Source: Cohaesibacter marisflavi
GTDB lineage: Bacteria; Pseudomonadota; Alphaproteobacteria; Rhizobiales; Cohaesibacteraceae
Direction: 5' to 3'
Assembly (NCBI RefSeq): GCF_900115225.1
Contig: NZ_FOVR01000010.1
Location: 62,001 to 126,000, forward strand
DNA length: 64,000 nucleotides
Below, piece after piece: positions 1-10,600 of this stretch (its first letter is position 1; each line of letters starts with the position of its first letter). The translations under genes were made by a program, and so were the position numbers. The notes beneath the pieces were generated by a model, which saw only the letters and a list, made by a program, of their open reading frames with translations, ran no database searches and was not told where the DNA came from.

Positions 1-106
1 ACCATGCATTGCCCGATTGCTTTTGATGAGGCAATTGGCATAGCATGGCGCGCAAATCGAGTCAGCTTTGCGATTGCCTGATGCTGTCTGCTCTTATGAG
101 GAAACC

Positions 107-1786
107 ATGCTCGCCTCGCTTTCAATTCGCGATATTGTTCTGATTGATCGACTGGATCTTGAATTCGGTGACGGTATGACCGTTTTGACCGGGGAGACCG
201 GTGCTGGTAAGTCGATCTTGCTGGATTCCCTCTCGCTGGCTCTTGGCGGGCGTGGAGATGGCAGCTTGGTGCGCGCCGGTCAGAAGCAGGGGCAGATCGT
301 GGCCATGTTTGACATTGCGCCCAGCCATCCTGTGTTTGCCTTTCTGGAAGAGCAGGGGCTTGATCATGATGGCGATCTCATCCTGCGTCGCGTTCAGAAT
401 GCTGACGGCAGAACCCGCGCTTATGTGAATGATCAGCCGGTCAGCGCGGGGATGCTGCGCAGGGTTGGCGAAGGGCTCGTCGAAATCCATGGCCAGCATG
501 ACGATCGTGCCCTGGTGGATGCGTCAGAGCATCGGGTGCTGCTGGATGCCTTCGGCAGCTTGCAGAGCGAGCTTGAGGGCGTACGCAAGCGCTATAAGGC
601 TTGGCGCAAGGCAGAGCACGATCTGGCCACCCTGGAAAAGACCATCGAAGAAGCCCGCAAGGAAGCGGACTATCTGACCGCGTCTGTTGAAGAGCTGGGA
701 AGCTTCAATCCCATTGAAGGTGAAGAAGAAGAGCTTGCTGCCAAGCGCACCACGATGATGCAGTCGGAGAAAATTGCGACCGATCTTAATGAGGCTTATG
801 AGGTTCTGGACGGGAATGGCTCGCCCATCCCATCGCTTGCCAGCATGATGCGCAGGTTGGAGCGCAAGACCGAGCAGATGCCGGGCTTGCTAGAACCTAC
901 CTTGTCTCATCTGACAATCGCCCTGAATGAACTGGAAGACGCTCGCAGCAGTCTTGAAGAGGCGCAGCGTCAGACCGATTTTGATCCACGTGAGTTGGAG
1001 CAGATCGAAGAACGGTTGTTTGCTTTGCGTGCTCTCTGCCGCAAGCACAAGGTGACCGGCGATGAACTGGTTGGCCTGCTCGATCGGATGCGTTCCGAGT
1101 TGGATGCGCTGGACCATGGCGAGGAGCGGCTTGTTGCGCTGCATGCAGCAGCGTCCGAGACCAAGGCATCTTATGACAAGGCTGCAGAGTCTCTGAGCCG
1201 CAAGCGGGCCAAAGTCGCCAAGGATCTGATCAAGAAGGTGATGGTAGAGCTGCCATCCCTGAAGCTTGAAACAGCCCAGTTCCTTGTCAACCAGACAAGC
1301 GACGCTGAGGCACGCAGCGAAGAGGGCATCGACCAGATCGAATTCTGGGTGCAGACCAACCCGGGGACACATCCTGGCCCGATGATGAAAGTTGCGTCCG
1401 GCGGTGAACTGTCGCGCTTTCTATTGGCCTTGAAGGTGGCTATGGCGGACAAGGGGTCGGCCCCGACGCTGGTCTTTGACGAAATTGATACAGGCGTTGG
1501 TGGTGCTGTGGCAGATGCCATTGGGCGGCGCCTTGCGCGGTTGGCAGAGAATGTTCAGGTGCTCTCGGTCACCCACGCGCCGCAGGTGGCCTCGCGAGCC
1601 AACGCCCACATGCGCATTGCCAAGAATGCCGTCAAAGGCGAAGATCGCGTGGCGACGGGCGTGACGGTGATCGATGGGGACCATCGGGAAGAAGAGATTG
1701 CCCGCATGTTGGCTGGCGAAGTGATATCGGATGAGGCACGGGCTGCGGCGCGGCATCTCATTTCCGGTAAGACAACAGGAGCATAA
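107..1786 (+). CDS. recN: DNA repair protein RecN
   Basis: SMC-like ATPase that acts in recombinational repair of double-strand breaks in the cytoplasm. The 559-aa product has a Walker A motif GETGAGKS at about residues 29-36, a long central coiled coil, an ABC signature SGGELSR near residue 430 and a Walker B segment LVFDEIDTGVGG near 455, in the usual RecN order and at normal length. The ATG at 107 is preferred because it gives MLASLSIRDIVLIDRLDLEF, the standard RecN N-terminus; an in-frame TTG at 68 would add 13 unsupported residues. ligA starts 3 nt after the stop, so the two are probably co-transcribed. No obvious GTTC-N7-GTTC LexA box is visible in the short upstream sequence available. 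Family assignment is firm. Confidence 0.96.
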   Translation: MLASLSIRDIVLIDRLDLEFGDGMTVLTGETGAGKSILLDSLSLALGGRGDGSLVRAGQKQGQIVAMFDIAPSHPVFAFLEEQGLDHDGDLILRRVQNADGRTRAYVNDQPVSAGMLRRVGEGLVEIHGQHDDRALVDASEHRVLLDAFGSLQSELEGVRKRYKAWRKAEHDLATLEKTIEEARKEADYLTASVEELGSFNPIEGEEEELAAKRTTMMQSEKIATDLNEAYEVLDGNGSPIPSLASMMRRLERKTEQMPGLLEPTLSHLTIALNELEDARSSLEEAQRQTDFDPRELEQIEERLFALRALCRKHKVTGDELVGLLDRMRSELDALDHGEERLVALHAAASETKASYDKAAESLSRKRAKVAKDLIKKVMVELPSLKLETAQFLVNQTSDAEARSEEGIDQIEFWVQTNPGTHPGPMMKVASGGELSRFLLALKVAMADKGSAPTLVFDEIDTGVGGAVADAIGRRLARLAENVQVLSVTHAPQVASRANAHMRIAKNAVKGEDRVATGVTVIDGDHREEEIARMLAGEVISDEARAAARHLISGKTTGA

Positions 1787-3910
<2,124 letters not shown>

Positions 3911-3944
3911 TCCCCTCTGCGGCCTGCCATGATTGGATCGAATG

Positions 3945-3987
3945 AAAAAGCCAGCCTCTTCATCAAGAGGCTGGCTTTTTCTTTTTT
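3945..3987 (+). terminator. Intrinsic terminator after ligA
   Basis: A perfect 16-bp stem (3945-3960 with 3965-3980) closes a CATC loop and is followed by a T-rich tract. It sits between the convergent genes ligA (+) and the aminopeptidase P gene (-). The A-run on the 5' side means it can work in both directions. Confidence 0.9.
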
Positions 3988-4013
3988 ATTAGCGTCCGTC
4001 TTTAAGGCGTGTC

Positions 4014-5834
4014 TTAGGCTGCGTGGATCGGCTTTGTGGCCTGCGCCAGCCACGCGCGGACATCCTCGGGGAGTTCGGCTGACAATTCAGCAAAAACCTG
4101 CTCGTGATAGTCATTGAGCCAGCCGATTTCTCTCTCGTCAAGCAGAGACACATCAATCAGGCGCTGATCGATGGGGCAGAGCGTGAGGGTTTCAAAGCCA
4201 TGAATCGGAAGCTCTCCTCCTGCGATGGTTTCAGCCTTGGTGACGGTGATCAGGTTTTCAATCCGGATACCCCACGCTCCGGTCTTGTAATAGCCCGGCT
4301 CGTTTGAAAGCACGTTGCCTTCTTCCAGCGCCACGCCACCGCGCTTGGAAATGCTTTGCGGGCCTTCATGACAGCAGAGATAGGAGCCTACGCCATGGCC
4401 TGTGCCGTGGGCATAGTCGAGACCAACCTCCCAGAGTGGCTGGCGGGCTAGAGTGTCCAGCTGAATGCCCTTGGTATCGGCAGGGAAGCGGGCCAGCGTC
4501 AAGGCAATCATGCCTTTGAGAACGCGGGTGAAGCGATCCTTCATTTCCGCATCTGGTGTGCCGATGGCGATGGTGCGGGTGATGTCCGTGGTGCCATCAG
4601 GATATTGCCCGCCGGAATCAACGAGGAATAGCGAATTCTGATCGAACTTGCGGTTGGTCGCCTCCGTTACCCGATAGTGCACGATTGCCCCGTTGGGGCC
4701 GGCTCCGGCGATTGTGTCAAAGGAAATGTCCTTGAGGCACCCGGTGGATGCCCGGAACTCTTCCAGAGCCTTTGTGGCTGCGATTTCGTCCAGAGTATCG
4801 GTCGGCGCCATGGTGTCCAGCCAGTGCAGGAACTGGCACATGGCCAGACCATCGCGATGATGGGCTTTGCGCATGCCTTCCAGCTCTGCGGCATTCTTGA
4901 TGGCCTTGGGCTTGAGGCATGGGTCGGCTGCCTTGATGATGGGGGAGCCTGCATCCTCGATCATCGTCTTGATCGCAAAGGGAACAATGGTTTCGTCCAG
5001 CATCCAGCTTTTGTCAGGGCCGGATAACGCAGCGATGATGGCTGGCAGATCCTCAAACGGTGCGATGGTGACTTGAGTGGGCAAATGAGCGCGGGTTTCA
5101 TCGGGCAGCTTGGCAAGGTCCGTGAAGAGATAGGCTGTGGCATCCGCGCGCACGATGGCGAAGGCAAGGGGCAGAGGCGCGCAAGCCACGTCACTACCAC
5201 GGATGTTGAACAGCCAGGCGATGCTGTCGCCCTGCGTGATGAAGGTGGCGTGAGCCTTGGAGGCGAAGCCTTTGGCGATCTTGCCAAGCTTGTCTTCCGA
5301 GGGTTCGCCTGCCAGCTCCATTGGGTGGGGCACAATGGGGTTTTGCGGGCGGATCGGGTGGTCCGTCCATATCGCATCCACCGGGTTGGTCTCGCAGACA
5401 ACAAGGGTTGCTCCCTTTTCTTCGCATGTCTTGCGGAACCGATCGACTGCACTCTGGGTGTAGAGCCAAGGGTCAAAGCCGATGGTTTCTCCACCTTCCA
5501 GTGTTCCGGAAAGCCACTGGGAGACCGACTTTTCCAAAATAGCGACAGGCGTCAGCAGCTTGGTATCAACCTGATCTTGCACTTGCAGGGTATAACGACC
5601 GTCCACAAAGATGGCGGCGGATTTTTCTAGGATGACAGCACTCCCGGCAGATCCTGTGAAACCAGTTAGCCACTCAAGGCGTTCTGCATACGGGGCCATG
5701 TTTTCGCCGCCGAACTCGTCCGCGCGGGACATGATGAAGCCATCAAGGCCCTGTGTCTTGAGCTGCTCGCGCAACAAAGGGATGCGGAGGCGTCCCTGAT
5801 CAGGGTTTGCCGTATCACTAAAATCTTGAAACAT
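4014..5834 (-). CDS. Aminopeptidase P family protein (Xaa-Pro aminopeptidase, M24B)
   Basis: Cytoplasmic metallopeptidase predicted to remove N-terminal residues that precede proline. The 606-aa product is of the long three-domain type, like eukaryotic cytosolic APP, with two creatinase-like N-terminal domains (about 1-310) and a C-terminal pita-bread catalytic domain. Metal ligands are recognisable: the two aspartates in LVDSGGQYPDGTTDITRT, the histidine in HGTGHGVGSYLCCHEGP, and the glutamates in NEPGYY and RIENLITV. The start at 5834 (MFQDFSDTANPDQGR) has an AGGA ribosome site; a longer open frame reaching 5975 lacks homology-like sequence. It is monocistronic, convergent with ligA and divergent from the small ORF at 6137. 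Confidence 0.93.
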   Translation of the reverse strand: MFQDFSDTANPDQGRLRIPLLREQLKTQGLDGFIMSRADEFGGENMAPYAERLEWLTGFTGSAGSAVILEKSAAIFVDGRYTLQVQDQVDTKLLTPVAILEKSVSQWLSGTLEGGETIGFDPWLYTQSAVDRFRKTCEEKGATLVVCETNPVDAIWTDHPIRPQNPIVPHPMELAGEPSEDKLGKIAKGFASKAHATFITQGDSIAWLFNIRGSDVACAPLPLAFAIVRADATAYLFTDLAKLPDETRAHLPTQVTIAPFEDLPAIIAALSGPDKSWMLDETIVPFAIKTMIEDAGSPIIKAADPCLKPKAIKNAAELEGMRKAHHRDGLAMCQFLHWLDTMAPTDTLDEIAATKALEEFRASTGCLKDISFDTIAGAGPNGAIVHYRVTEATNRKFDQNSLFLVDSGGQYPDGTTDITRTIAIGTPDAEMKDRFTRVLKGMIALTLARFPADTKGIQLDTLARQPLWEVGLDYAHGTGHGVGSYLCCHEGPQSISKRGGVALEEGNVLSNEPGYYKTGAWGIRIENLITVTKAETIAGGELPIHGFETLTLCPIDQRLIDVSLLDEREIGWLNDYHEQVFAELSAELPEDVRAWLAQATKPIHAA

Positions 5835-6136
5835 ATTGATTTTCCTGAGAGATGCGGGGTTGGGACTTCGGGTCCGCTCCCTGTATAGACAAGGATTTTC
5901 GCCTTCACAGTGCCAAATTTCAGCAGGTCGAGCAAGGGCGGTAAGGCCTGCGAGAGGGAAGTTTTTATCATGCATAAAAACTGAATATTTGCGAAAATGG
6001 ACTATCTAAAATTTTCGTTATGCATATTGCGCATCGCTGTTTTGAGTTATTGGGTCTTTTTGAATGGAGGGGGATAGCCCATATTCCATGATGTAAGTCA
6101 AACAGACAATCACCATACAGAAGAAAGGTTATTATC
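5835..6136. other. Intergenic region between divergent aminopeptidase gene and small ORF
   Basis: About 300 bases with no convincing gene. It must hold promoters for the minus-strand aminopeptidase gene and for the plus-strand 44-codon ORF. It is rather AT-rich around 5975-6060. I could not assign -35/-10 boxes with confidence. Confidence 0.4.
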
Positions 6137-6271
6137 ATGAACTTCTTTAACCGCGCTCTTGAAAAAGTTATCACGGCTCGTGAAGAGCAGGCTCAGCGTT
6201 TTGTAGACGAATATATGTCTGACCGTGGCCTCGACTCTATCATCGACATGACCAACGATCCTCGCGGCTAA
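6137..6271 (+). CDS. Small 44-aa protein, paralogous to the ORF at 6619
   Basis: A 44-codon ORF starting MNFFNRALEKVITAREEQAQ and ending with TAA. It has a purine-rich ribosome site (AAGAAAGG) about 10 nt before the ATG. It is followed about 120 nt later by a strong terminator, so it forms a self-contained short transcript. The sequence is one predicted amphipathic helix rich in Arg/Glu (AREEQAQRFVDEYM). It resembles the short Arg-rich DUF1127-like proteins of Rhizobiales in style, but I do not claim membership. It is clearly similar to the 42-aa ORF at 6619. Function unknown. Confidence 0.72.
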   Translation: MNFFNRALEKVITAREEQAQRFVDEYMSDRGLDSIIDMTNDPRG

Positions 6272-6390
6272 TCGCCGTGAGGCTTCCTGGATGATTTAAG
6301 CGTGAAGACAAATTGCCGATCAGGCAGACATCCAGAGAAGCGTCCGGACGGGAGGAGCAAAGCCGTCCAAAAACAAACTCCACTAAAACA

Positions 6391-6417
6391 AGCGGGCTTA
6401 GGCCCGCTTTTTTTATT
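6391..6417 (+). terminator. Intrinsic terminator after the 44-aa ORF
   Basis: A 7-bp GC-rich stem AGCGGGC/GCCCGCT (6391-6397 with 6402-6408) with a TTAG loop, followed by a run of seven or more T. It lies between the two small ORFs, so each is probably transcribed on its own. Confidence 0.9.
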
Positions 6418-6618
6418 TATGCTCTCTCATTTTAGTGGCCTGATCGCCTTATCCCTAAAGATGCGTGAATGTGAATGACATAGCTGGATAGATTGCTATG
6501 CAGAATTAGTGTGGCTGACTTGAGAAACTGTGTATTTTTGTTTCCAAGGCAGTCTGCTATATAACTTTGGTATAAGGAAGCGGTCAAAAAATTGACCGAA
6601 GATCGAAAGGAAAACCAA

Positions 6619-6747
6619 ATGTCCATTCTTAGCAACGCTTTTGAACGCCTGATCGCAGCCCGTGAAGCTGAAGCTCGTTCTTACATCGAACTTTACTCCG
6701 CTGACTTCGAAAATTCTGTATCTGCTCGCGACGACAACGACAAATAA
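6619..6747 (+). CDS. Small 42-aa protein, paralogous to the ORF at 6137
   Basis: A 42-codon ORF (MSILSNAFERLIAAREAEAR...) with a good AAAGGA ribosome site about 8 nt upstream. It aligns without gaps to the first half of the 44-aa ORF (pattern N-x-A-x-E-x-x-I-x-AREExA-x-x-x-x-x-Y) and then diverges to an acidic tail, SARDDNDK. A 13-bp hairpin follows the stop codon immediately. No recognised domain and no signal peptide; probably one cytoplasmic helix. Function unknown. Confidence 0.7.
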   Translation: MSILSNAFERLIAAREAEARSYIELYSADFENSVSARDDNDK

Positions 6748-6750
6748 GAT

Positions 6751-6782
6751 CCTTGAACTTCCCCTTCAAGGGAAGCTCAAGG
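6751..6782 (+). repeat. Hairpin directly after the 42-aa ORF
   Basis: A 13-bp inverted repeat (6751-6763 with 6770-6782, one mismatch) begins 3 nt after the stop codon. No T-run follows, so it may be a stability or 3'-end-processing hairpin rather than a classical terminator. A second perfect 8-bp hairpin, TTCCGGGC/GCCCGGAA, lies at 6838-6857. Confidence 0.5.
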
Positions 6783-6917
6783 GTACCCCCGCATATATGA
6801 GGCATGTGGCCTTTATATGCCTGGCTCTGAGAGGAGCTTCCGGGCGGATGCCCGGAAAGCAAATGGCTTTCAGATGCAACAAAGCAGGAAAACTGGTCGA
6901 TCCTGATGGATCTCTGC

Positions 6918-7790
6918 TTATCTCTCGAGGACCAGAACAAGCCAACCATCTTCTTTGACTGTTCTGATATGCCGGAAGCCTTGCAGGCGATAGGCTGCAA
7001 GAACGCGCGCGCGCTGATGCGGCAGCAGGCCGGAGAGGATGACACGTCCGCCAAGGGCGAGATTGTTTGCCAGATCTGGCGCCATTTTGCACAGTGGCCC
7101 GGCCAGAATGTTGGCTACGATCAGATCAAATGGCCCTTTTTCCTTGAAAACCGGATGACTGAAGCCTGCGGCCACCGCTGTGGTGACAAAGGGATGCACT
7201 TCGTTGATGCGGATATTGTCCTTGGCCGTTTCGATCGAAACCGGGTCGATATCCGTTGCCACAATTTCCTGTTTCAACATCTTGGCGAGCCCGATGGCCA
7301 GTACGGCCGAGCCTGTGCCCAGATCGAGAATGCGTAGCGGATGCGTGCGGCGTAGCTCGTCGCTCAGTACTTTCAGGCAGCCTGCCGTTGTGCCGTGATG
7401 GCCGGTGCCAAAAGCCTGACCCGCATTGATCTGCACCGGAATGCGCCCATGCGTATCCATGCCCTTGTCGTGGGAACCGTGGATAATGAAGCGGCCAGCT
7501 TCGACCGGCACAAGGCCTTCAAGGCTCTTTGACACCCAGTCAACGTCTCCCAGATCTTCCACCGCGAGCGGAAGCGCGATGTTGAGGCCAGCCAGCTCTG
7601 AGAGCGCCTTTTTGTGTGCGTCCTTGATTGCCTCTTCTGAAGGGTAGAGGGAGAGGGCCCAGATGCCATTATCCTCATCAATTTCGAAATTCGAGATGGC
7701 AAAGCCGTCCTCTTCGAAGATGACTTCAAGATGCTTGGCGGCAGCCTGAATGTCTTTTGCAGAGCCTTCGGCATAAAGATAATGGGCCAT
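6918..7790 (-). CDS. prmA: Ribosomal protein L11 methyltransferase PrmA
   Basis: SAM-dependent enzyme that trimethylates ribosomal protein L11. The 290-aa product has the N-terminal substrate-recognition domain (about 1-95), then a Rossmann methyltransferase domain with motif I LDLGTGSAVLAIGLAK and the catalytic-loop motif NILAGPL, which corresponds to the PrmA N-[IL]-L-x-x-P-L signature. Length is normal. It lies 69 nt downstream of uvrD on the same strand and may be read from the uvrD transcript. I see no U-rich terminator after it. Confidence 0.94.
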   Translation of the reverse strand: MAHYLYAEGSAKDIQAAAKHLEVIFEEDGFAISNFEIDEDNGIWALSLYPSEEAIKDAHKKALSELAGLNIALPLAVEDLGDVDWVSKSLEGLVPVEAGRFIIHGSHDKGMDTHGRIPVQINAGQAFGTGHHGTTAGCLKVLSDELRRTHPLRILDLGTGSAVLAIGLAKMLKQEIVATDIDPVSIETAKDNIRINEVHPFVTTAVAAGFSHPVFKEKGPFDLIVANILAGPLCKMAPDLANNLALGGRVILSGLLPHQRARVLAAYRLQGFRHIRTVKEDGWLVLVLER

Positions 7791-7859
7791 GGTTTCCTCT
7801 TGTAAAGCTGATCTGGACAGTCGATAGACCTTCGAAGCCTTAAAGGCAAGCGGGAAGGA

Positions 7860-10244
7860 TCAATGTTTCTCCACGAAACTGTCAAGGACGCGCTTTTGGC
7901 CCGTCTGGAACTGGATCGTCAGCTTGTTGCCTTCTATGGACTTGATTTCTCCATAGCCGAATTTGAGATGGAACACCCGTTCGCCAATGGCGAATTTGGA
8001 CGGGCTATCGGAAACACTCTTTGCGACCAGTTCGCCTTCGATTGTCGTGGTGGCCCGTTTGGCCTTGGGCGTGGACGACTTGCCCCTGCTGGCCTTGTTG
8101 GCCTGTGCCCGTTTCCAGCCCGGCGTGTCATAGCTATTCTCGAAGGGATCGGATGTGTCAAACCGGCTCTTGCCATAGATGGAGCCGCCCACACCGGATG
8201 CGCCATAACCGCCATAGGTAGACTGGCTTTCCTCTATCTCCACATGTTTGGAGGGAAGTTCATCAAGGAAACGCGATGGAATGGAATTTTGCCAAAGGCC
8301 GTGAATGCGCCGGTTTGAGGCAACATAGATCTTGGCCCGCTTCTTGGCCCGCGTGATGCCCACATAGGCAAGGCGGCGCTCTTCTTCCAGCCCCTTGGTG
8401 CCGGATTCATCCAGCGCGCGCTGGTGGGGGAACAGGCCTTCTTCCCAACCGGGCAGGAAGACGGTGTCAAATTCCAGCCCTTTGGCCGAATGCAGGGTCA
8501 TGATCGAGACGGCATCGTTGGTCTCGGCGGAATCCCGATCCATGACCAGCGCGATATGTTCAAGGAAGCTGGGTAGGGAGTCGAACTCCTCCATGGAACG
8601 GATCAATTCCTTGAGGTTTTCAAGGCGGCCCGGTGCGTCTGGTGATTTGTCCTTCTGCCACATTTCCGTGTAGCCGGATTCATCAAGGATGATTTCGGCG
8701 AGTTCTGTATGCTTCATTGTGGCAAGCATGGTGCGCCAGTGATTGAACTGGCCCAGAAGGCTTTTCAGCGAATTGCGTGGCTTGGGCTTCAATTCCTCTG
8801 AATCGACAATCTCGGTTGCCGCTTCCATCAGCGGAATTTCCTCGGCGCGCGCCAGATTGTGGATCTGCTGGACTGTCGCATTGCCCAAACCCCGGCGCGG
8901 AGTGTTGACAATGCGCTCGAAGGCCAGATCGTCCGCAGGCTGTACCATGGCTCGGAAATAGGCCAATGCATCGCGAATTTCTGCCCGTTCATAGAAGCGA
9001 GGGCCGCCGATGACGCGATAATTGAGCCCCATGGTGATAAAGCGGTCTTCAAATTCGCGCATCTGGAAGGACGCGCGCACCAGAATGGCCATGTCATTCA
9101 GTTCATGCCCGTTGCGCTGGTAGGATTCGATCTGGTCGCCAATGGTGCGGGCTTCCTCTTCGGAATCCCAGATAGACGCAACGGTGACCTTCTCTGCTTC
9201 ATCATCCTCGATTTGCGGATGCAAGGTCTTGCCAAGCCGTCCGGCATTGTAGGTGATGAGATGGGAGGCTGCTGCCAGAATATGAGCCGTGGAGCGGTAG
9301 TTGCGCTCAAGGCGGATGACCTTGGCGCCGGGGAAATCCTCTTCAAAACGCAGGATATTGTCCACTTCGGCGCCGCGCCAGCCATAGATCGACTGGTCAT
9401 CGTCGCCCACACAGCAGATATTGTGGCTCGATTGGGCCAGCAGACGCAGCCAGAGATATTGCGCCACGTTGGTGTCTTGATACTCGTCCACCAGAATATA
9501 GCGGAATTTCTGATGATAGGCCGCCAGCACGTCAGGATTCTCGCGGAACAGGCGGATGCATTCGAGCAGCAGATCGCCAAAGTCGCAGGCATTGAGAATT
9601 TTCAGGCGATCCTGATAGGCTTTGTAAAGGGCGATGCCCTTGCCTTGCGCAAACAGGAAGGCTTCATCCTGCGGCACCTGATCAGGTGAAAGACCGCGGT
9701 TTTTCCAGCTATCGATCAGGGTTGCCAACTGGCGTGCAGGCCAGCGCTTTTCTTCAATGGCATTGGCCTGAATGAGCTGCTTGAGCAGGCGGAGCTGATC
9801 GTCCGCATCAAGGATCGTGAAATTGGACTTGAGGCCGACCAATTCGGCATGGCGACGCAGGATCTTGACGCCGATGGAGTGGAATGTGCCCAGCCACTGC
9901 ATGCCTTCCACCGAGCCGCCAATGAGTGAGCCGATACGCTCCTTCATCTCGCGGGCAGCTTTGTTGGTGAAGGTCACCGACAGGATCTGCCAGGGAGTGG
10001 CGCGGCGGGTGGCTAGAATGTGACCAATGCGGGTGGTCAACACGCGGGTCTTGCCTGTGCCTGCACCAGCCAAGACCAGCAAAGGTCCGTCAAGGCTTTC
10101 CACTGCATCACGCTGTTCGGGGTTGAGCCCGTTCAGATAAGGCGTGGGGTGCATGCGGGCCAGCTTGGCGCGTATGCCTTCCTGATCTTCCTCCTGCATC
10201 TCGTTATGCGGAGAGATTGGCGATGGTGCAAAAAGATCAGACAT
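7860..10244 (-). CDS. uvrD: UvrD/PcrA-type 3'-5' DNA helicase
   Basis: Superfamily 1A helicase used in nucleotide excision and mismatch repair. The 794-aa product has Walker A AGAGTGKT at residues 59-66, motif II DEYQD, motif III GDDDQSIYGWRGA, motif V LHSAKGLEF and motif VI VGITRAKK, in the standard order. The poorly conserved C-terminal 150 residues are basic and end in a KOW/Tudor-like segment (FAIGERVFHLKFGYGEIKSI) typical of UvrD/PcrA, which contacts RNA polymerase. I chose the ATG at 10244 (MSDLFAPSP); a TTG six codons earlier at 10262 is possible. prmA follows on the same strand. Confidence 0.95.
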   Translation of the reverse strand: MSDLFAPSPISPHNEMQEEDQEGIRAKLARMHPTPYLNGLNPEQRDAVESLDGPLLVLAGAGTGKTRVLTTRIGHILATRRATPWQILSVTFTNKAAREMKERIGSLIGGSVEGMQWLGTFHSIGVKILRRHAELVGLKSNFTILDADDQLRLLKQLIQANAIEEKRWPARQLATLIDSWKNRGLSPDQVPQDEAFLFAQGKGIALYKAYQDRLKILNACDFGDLLLECIRLFRENPDVLAAYHQKFRYILVDEYQDTNVAQYLWLRLLAQSSHNICCVGDDDQSIYGWRGAEVDNILRFEEDFPGAKVIRLERNYRSTAHILAAASHLITYNAGRLGKTLHPQIEDDEAEKVTVASIWDSEEEARTIGDQIESYQRNGHELNDMAILVRASFQMREFEDRFITMGLNYRVIGGPRFYERAEIRDALAYFRAMVQPADDLAFERIVNTPRRGLGNATVQQIHNLARAEEIPLMEAATEIVDSEELKPKPRNSLKSLLGQFNHWRTMLATMKHTELAEIILDESGYTEMWQKDKSPDAPGRLENLKELIRSMEEFDSLPSFLEHIALVMDRDSAETNDAVSIMTLHSAKGLEFDTVFLPGWEEGLFPHQRALDESGTKGLEEERRLAYVGITRAKKRAKIYVASNRRIHGLWQNSIPSRFLDELPSKHVEIEESQSTYGGYGASGVGGSIYGKSRFDTSDPFENSYDTPGWKRAQANKASRGKSSTPKAKRATTTIEGELVAKSVSDSPSKFAIGERVFHLKFGYGEIKSIEGNKLTIQFQTGQKRVLDSFVEKH

Positions 10245-10600
10245 AGAGGCTACCGGGTCCAACTGTGTTCGGTTTTAAGAGCGCTGATCGATGGCTTTGA
10301 TCGGCTCGTGCGCTCATGCATTGGTTCAAACGCTATTCATATTCAAGACCGGCTCGGATCGTGTGTGAATAGCTCTGGGTTTGGATTGTTTAATGGCCTT
10401 GCTTCTGGTTTGCAAAGGGCAAAAGCGCAAGAAGGGATCCATGCATCGAATCCAAACAAGAACATTATAGCAACAAATGTGGTTTGTCAGGGGCAAATTT
10501 GCCCTTTTGGTGATCTTTTCGCCCCAGATCGCTTCCGACTGCCCGGATGGCTGTTTTCTTCTCTCTATCGGAAGGCAGGCGATTGAAAGGCCTTGGCCCT
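10245..10600. other. Intergenic region upstream of uvrD
   Basis: About 356 bases without a supported gene, between the 3' end of the first CLC gene and the uvrD start, both on the minus strand. It should hold the uvrD promoter. Visible items are a GTTC-N7-ATTC near-match to the alphaproteobacterial LexA box (10324-10338), a GAAC-N7-CAAC near-match (10460-10474), and a perfect 14-bp palindrome GGGCAAATTTGCCC (10491-10504). Confidence 0.4.

Noticed and set aside
8859-9689. 276-codon plus-strand frame opposite uvrD
   Set aside because: All helicase motifs are on the minus strand; this frame is a codon-bias shadow.
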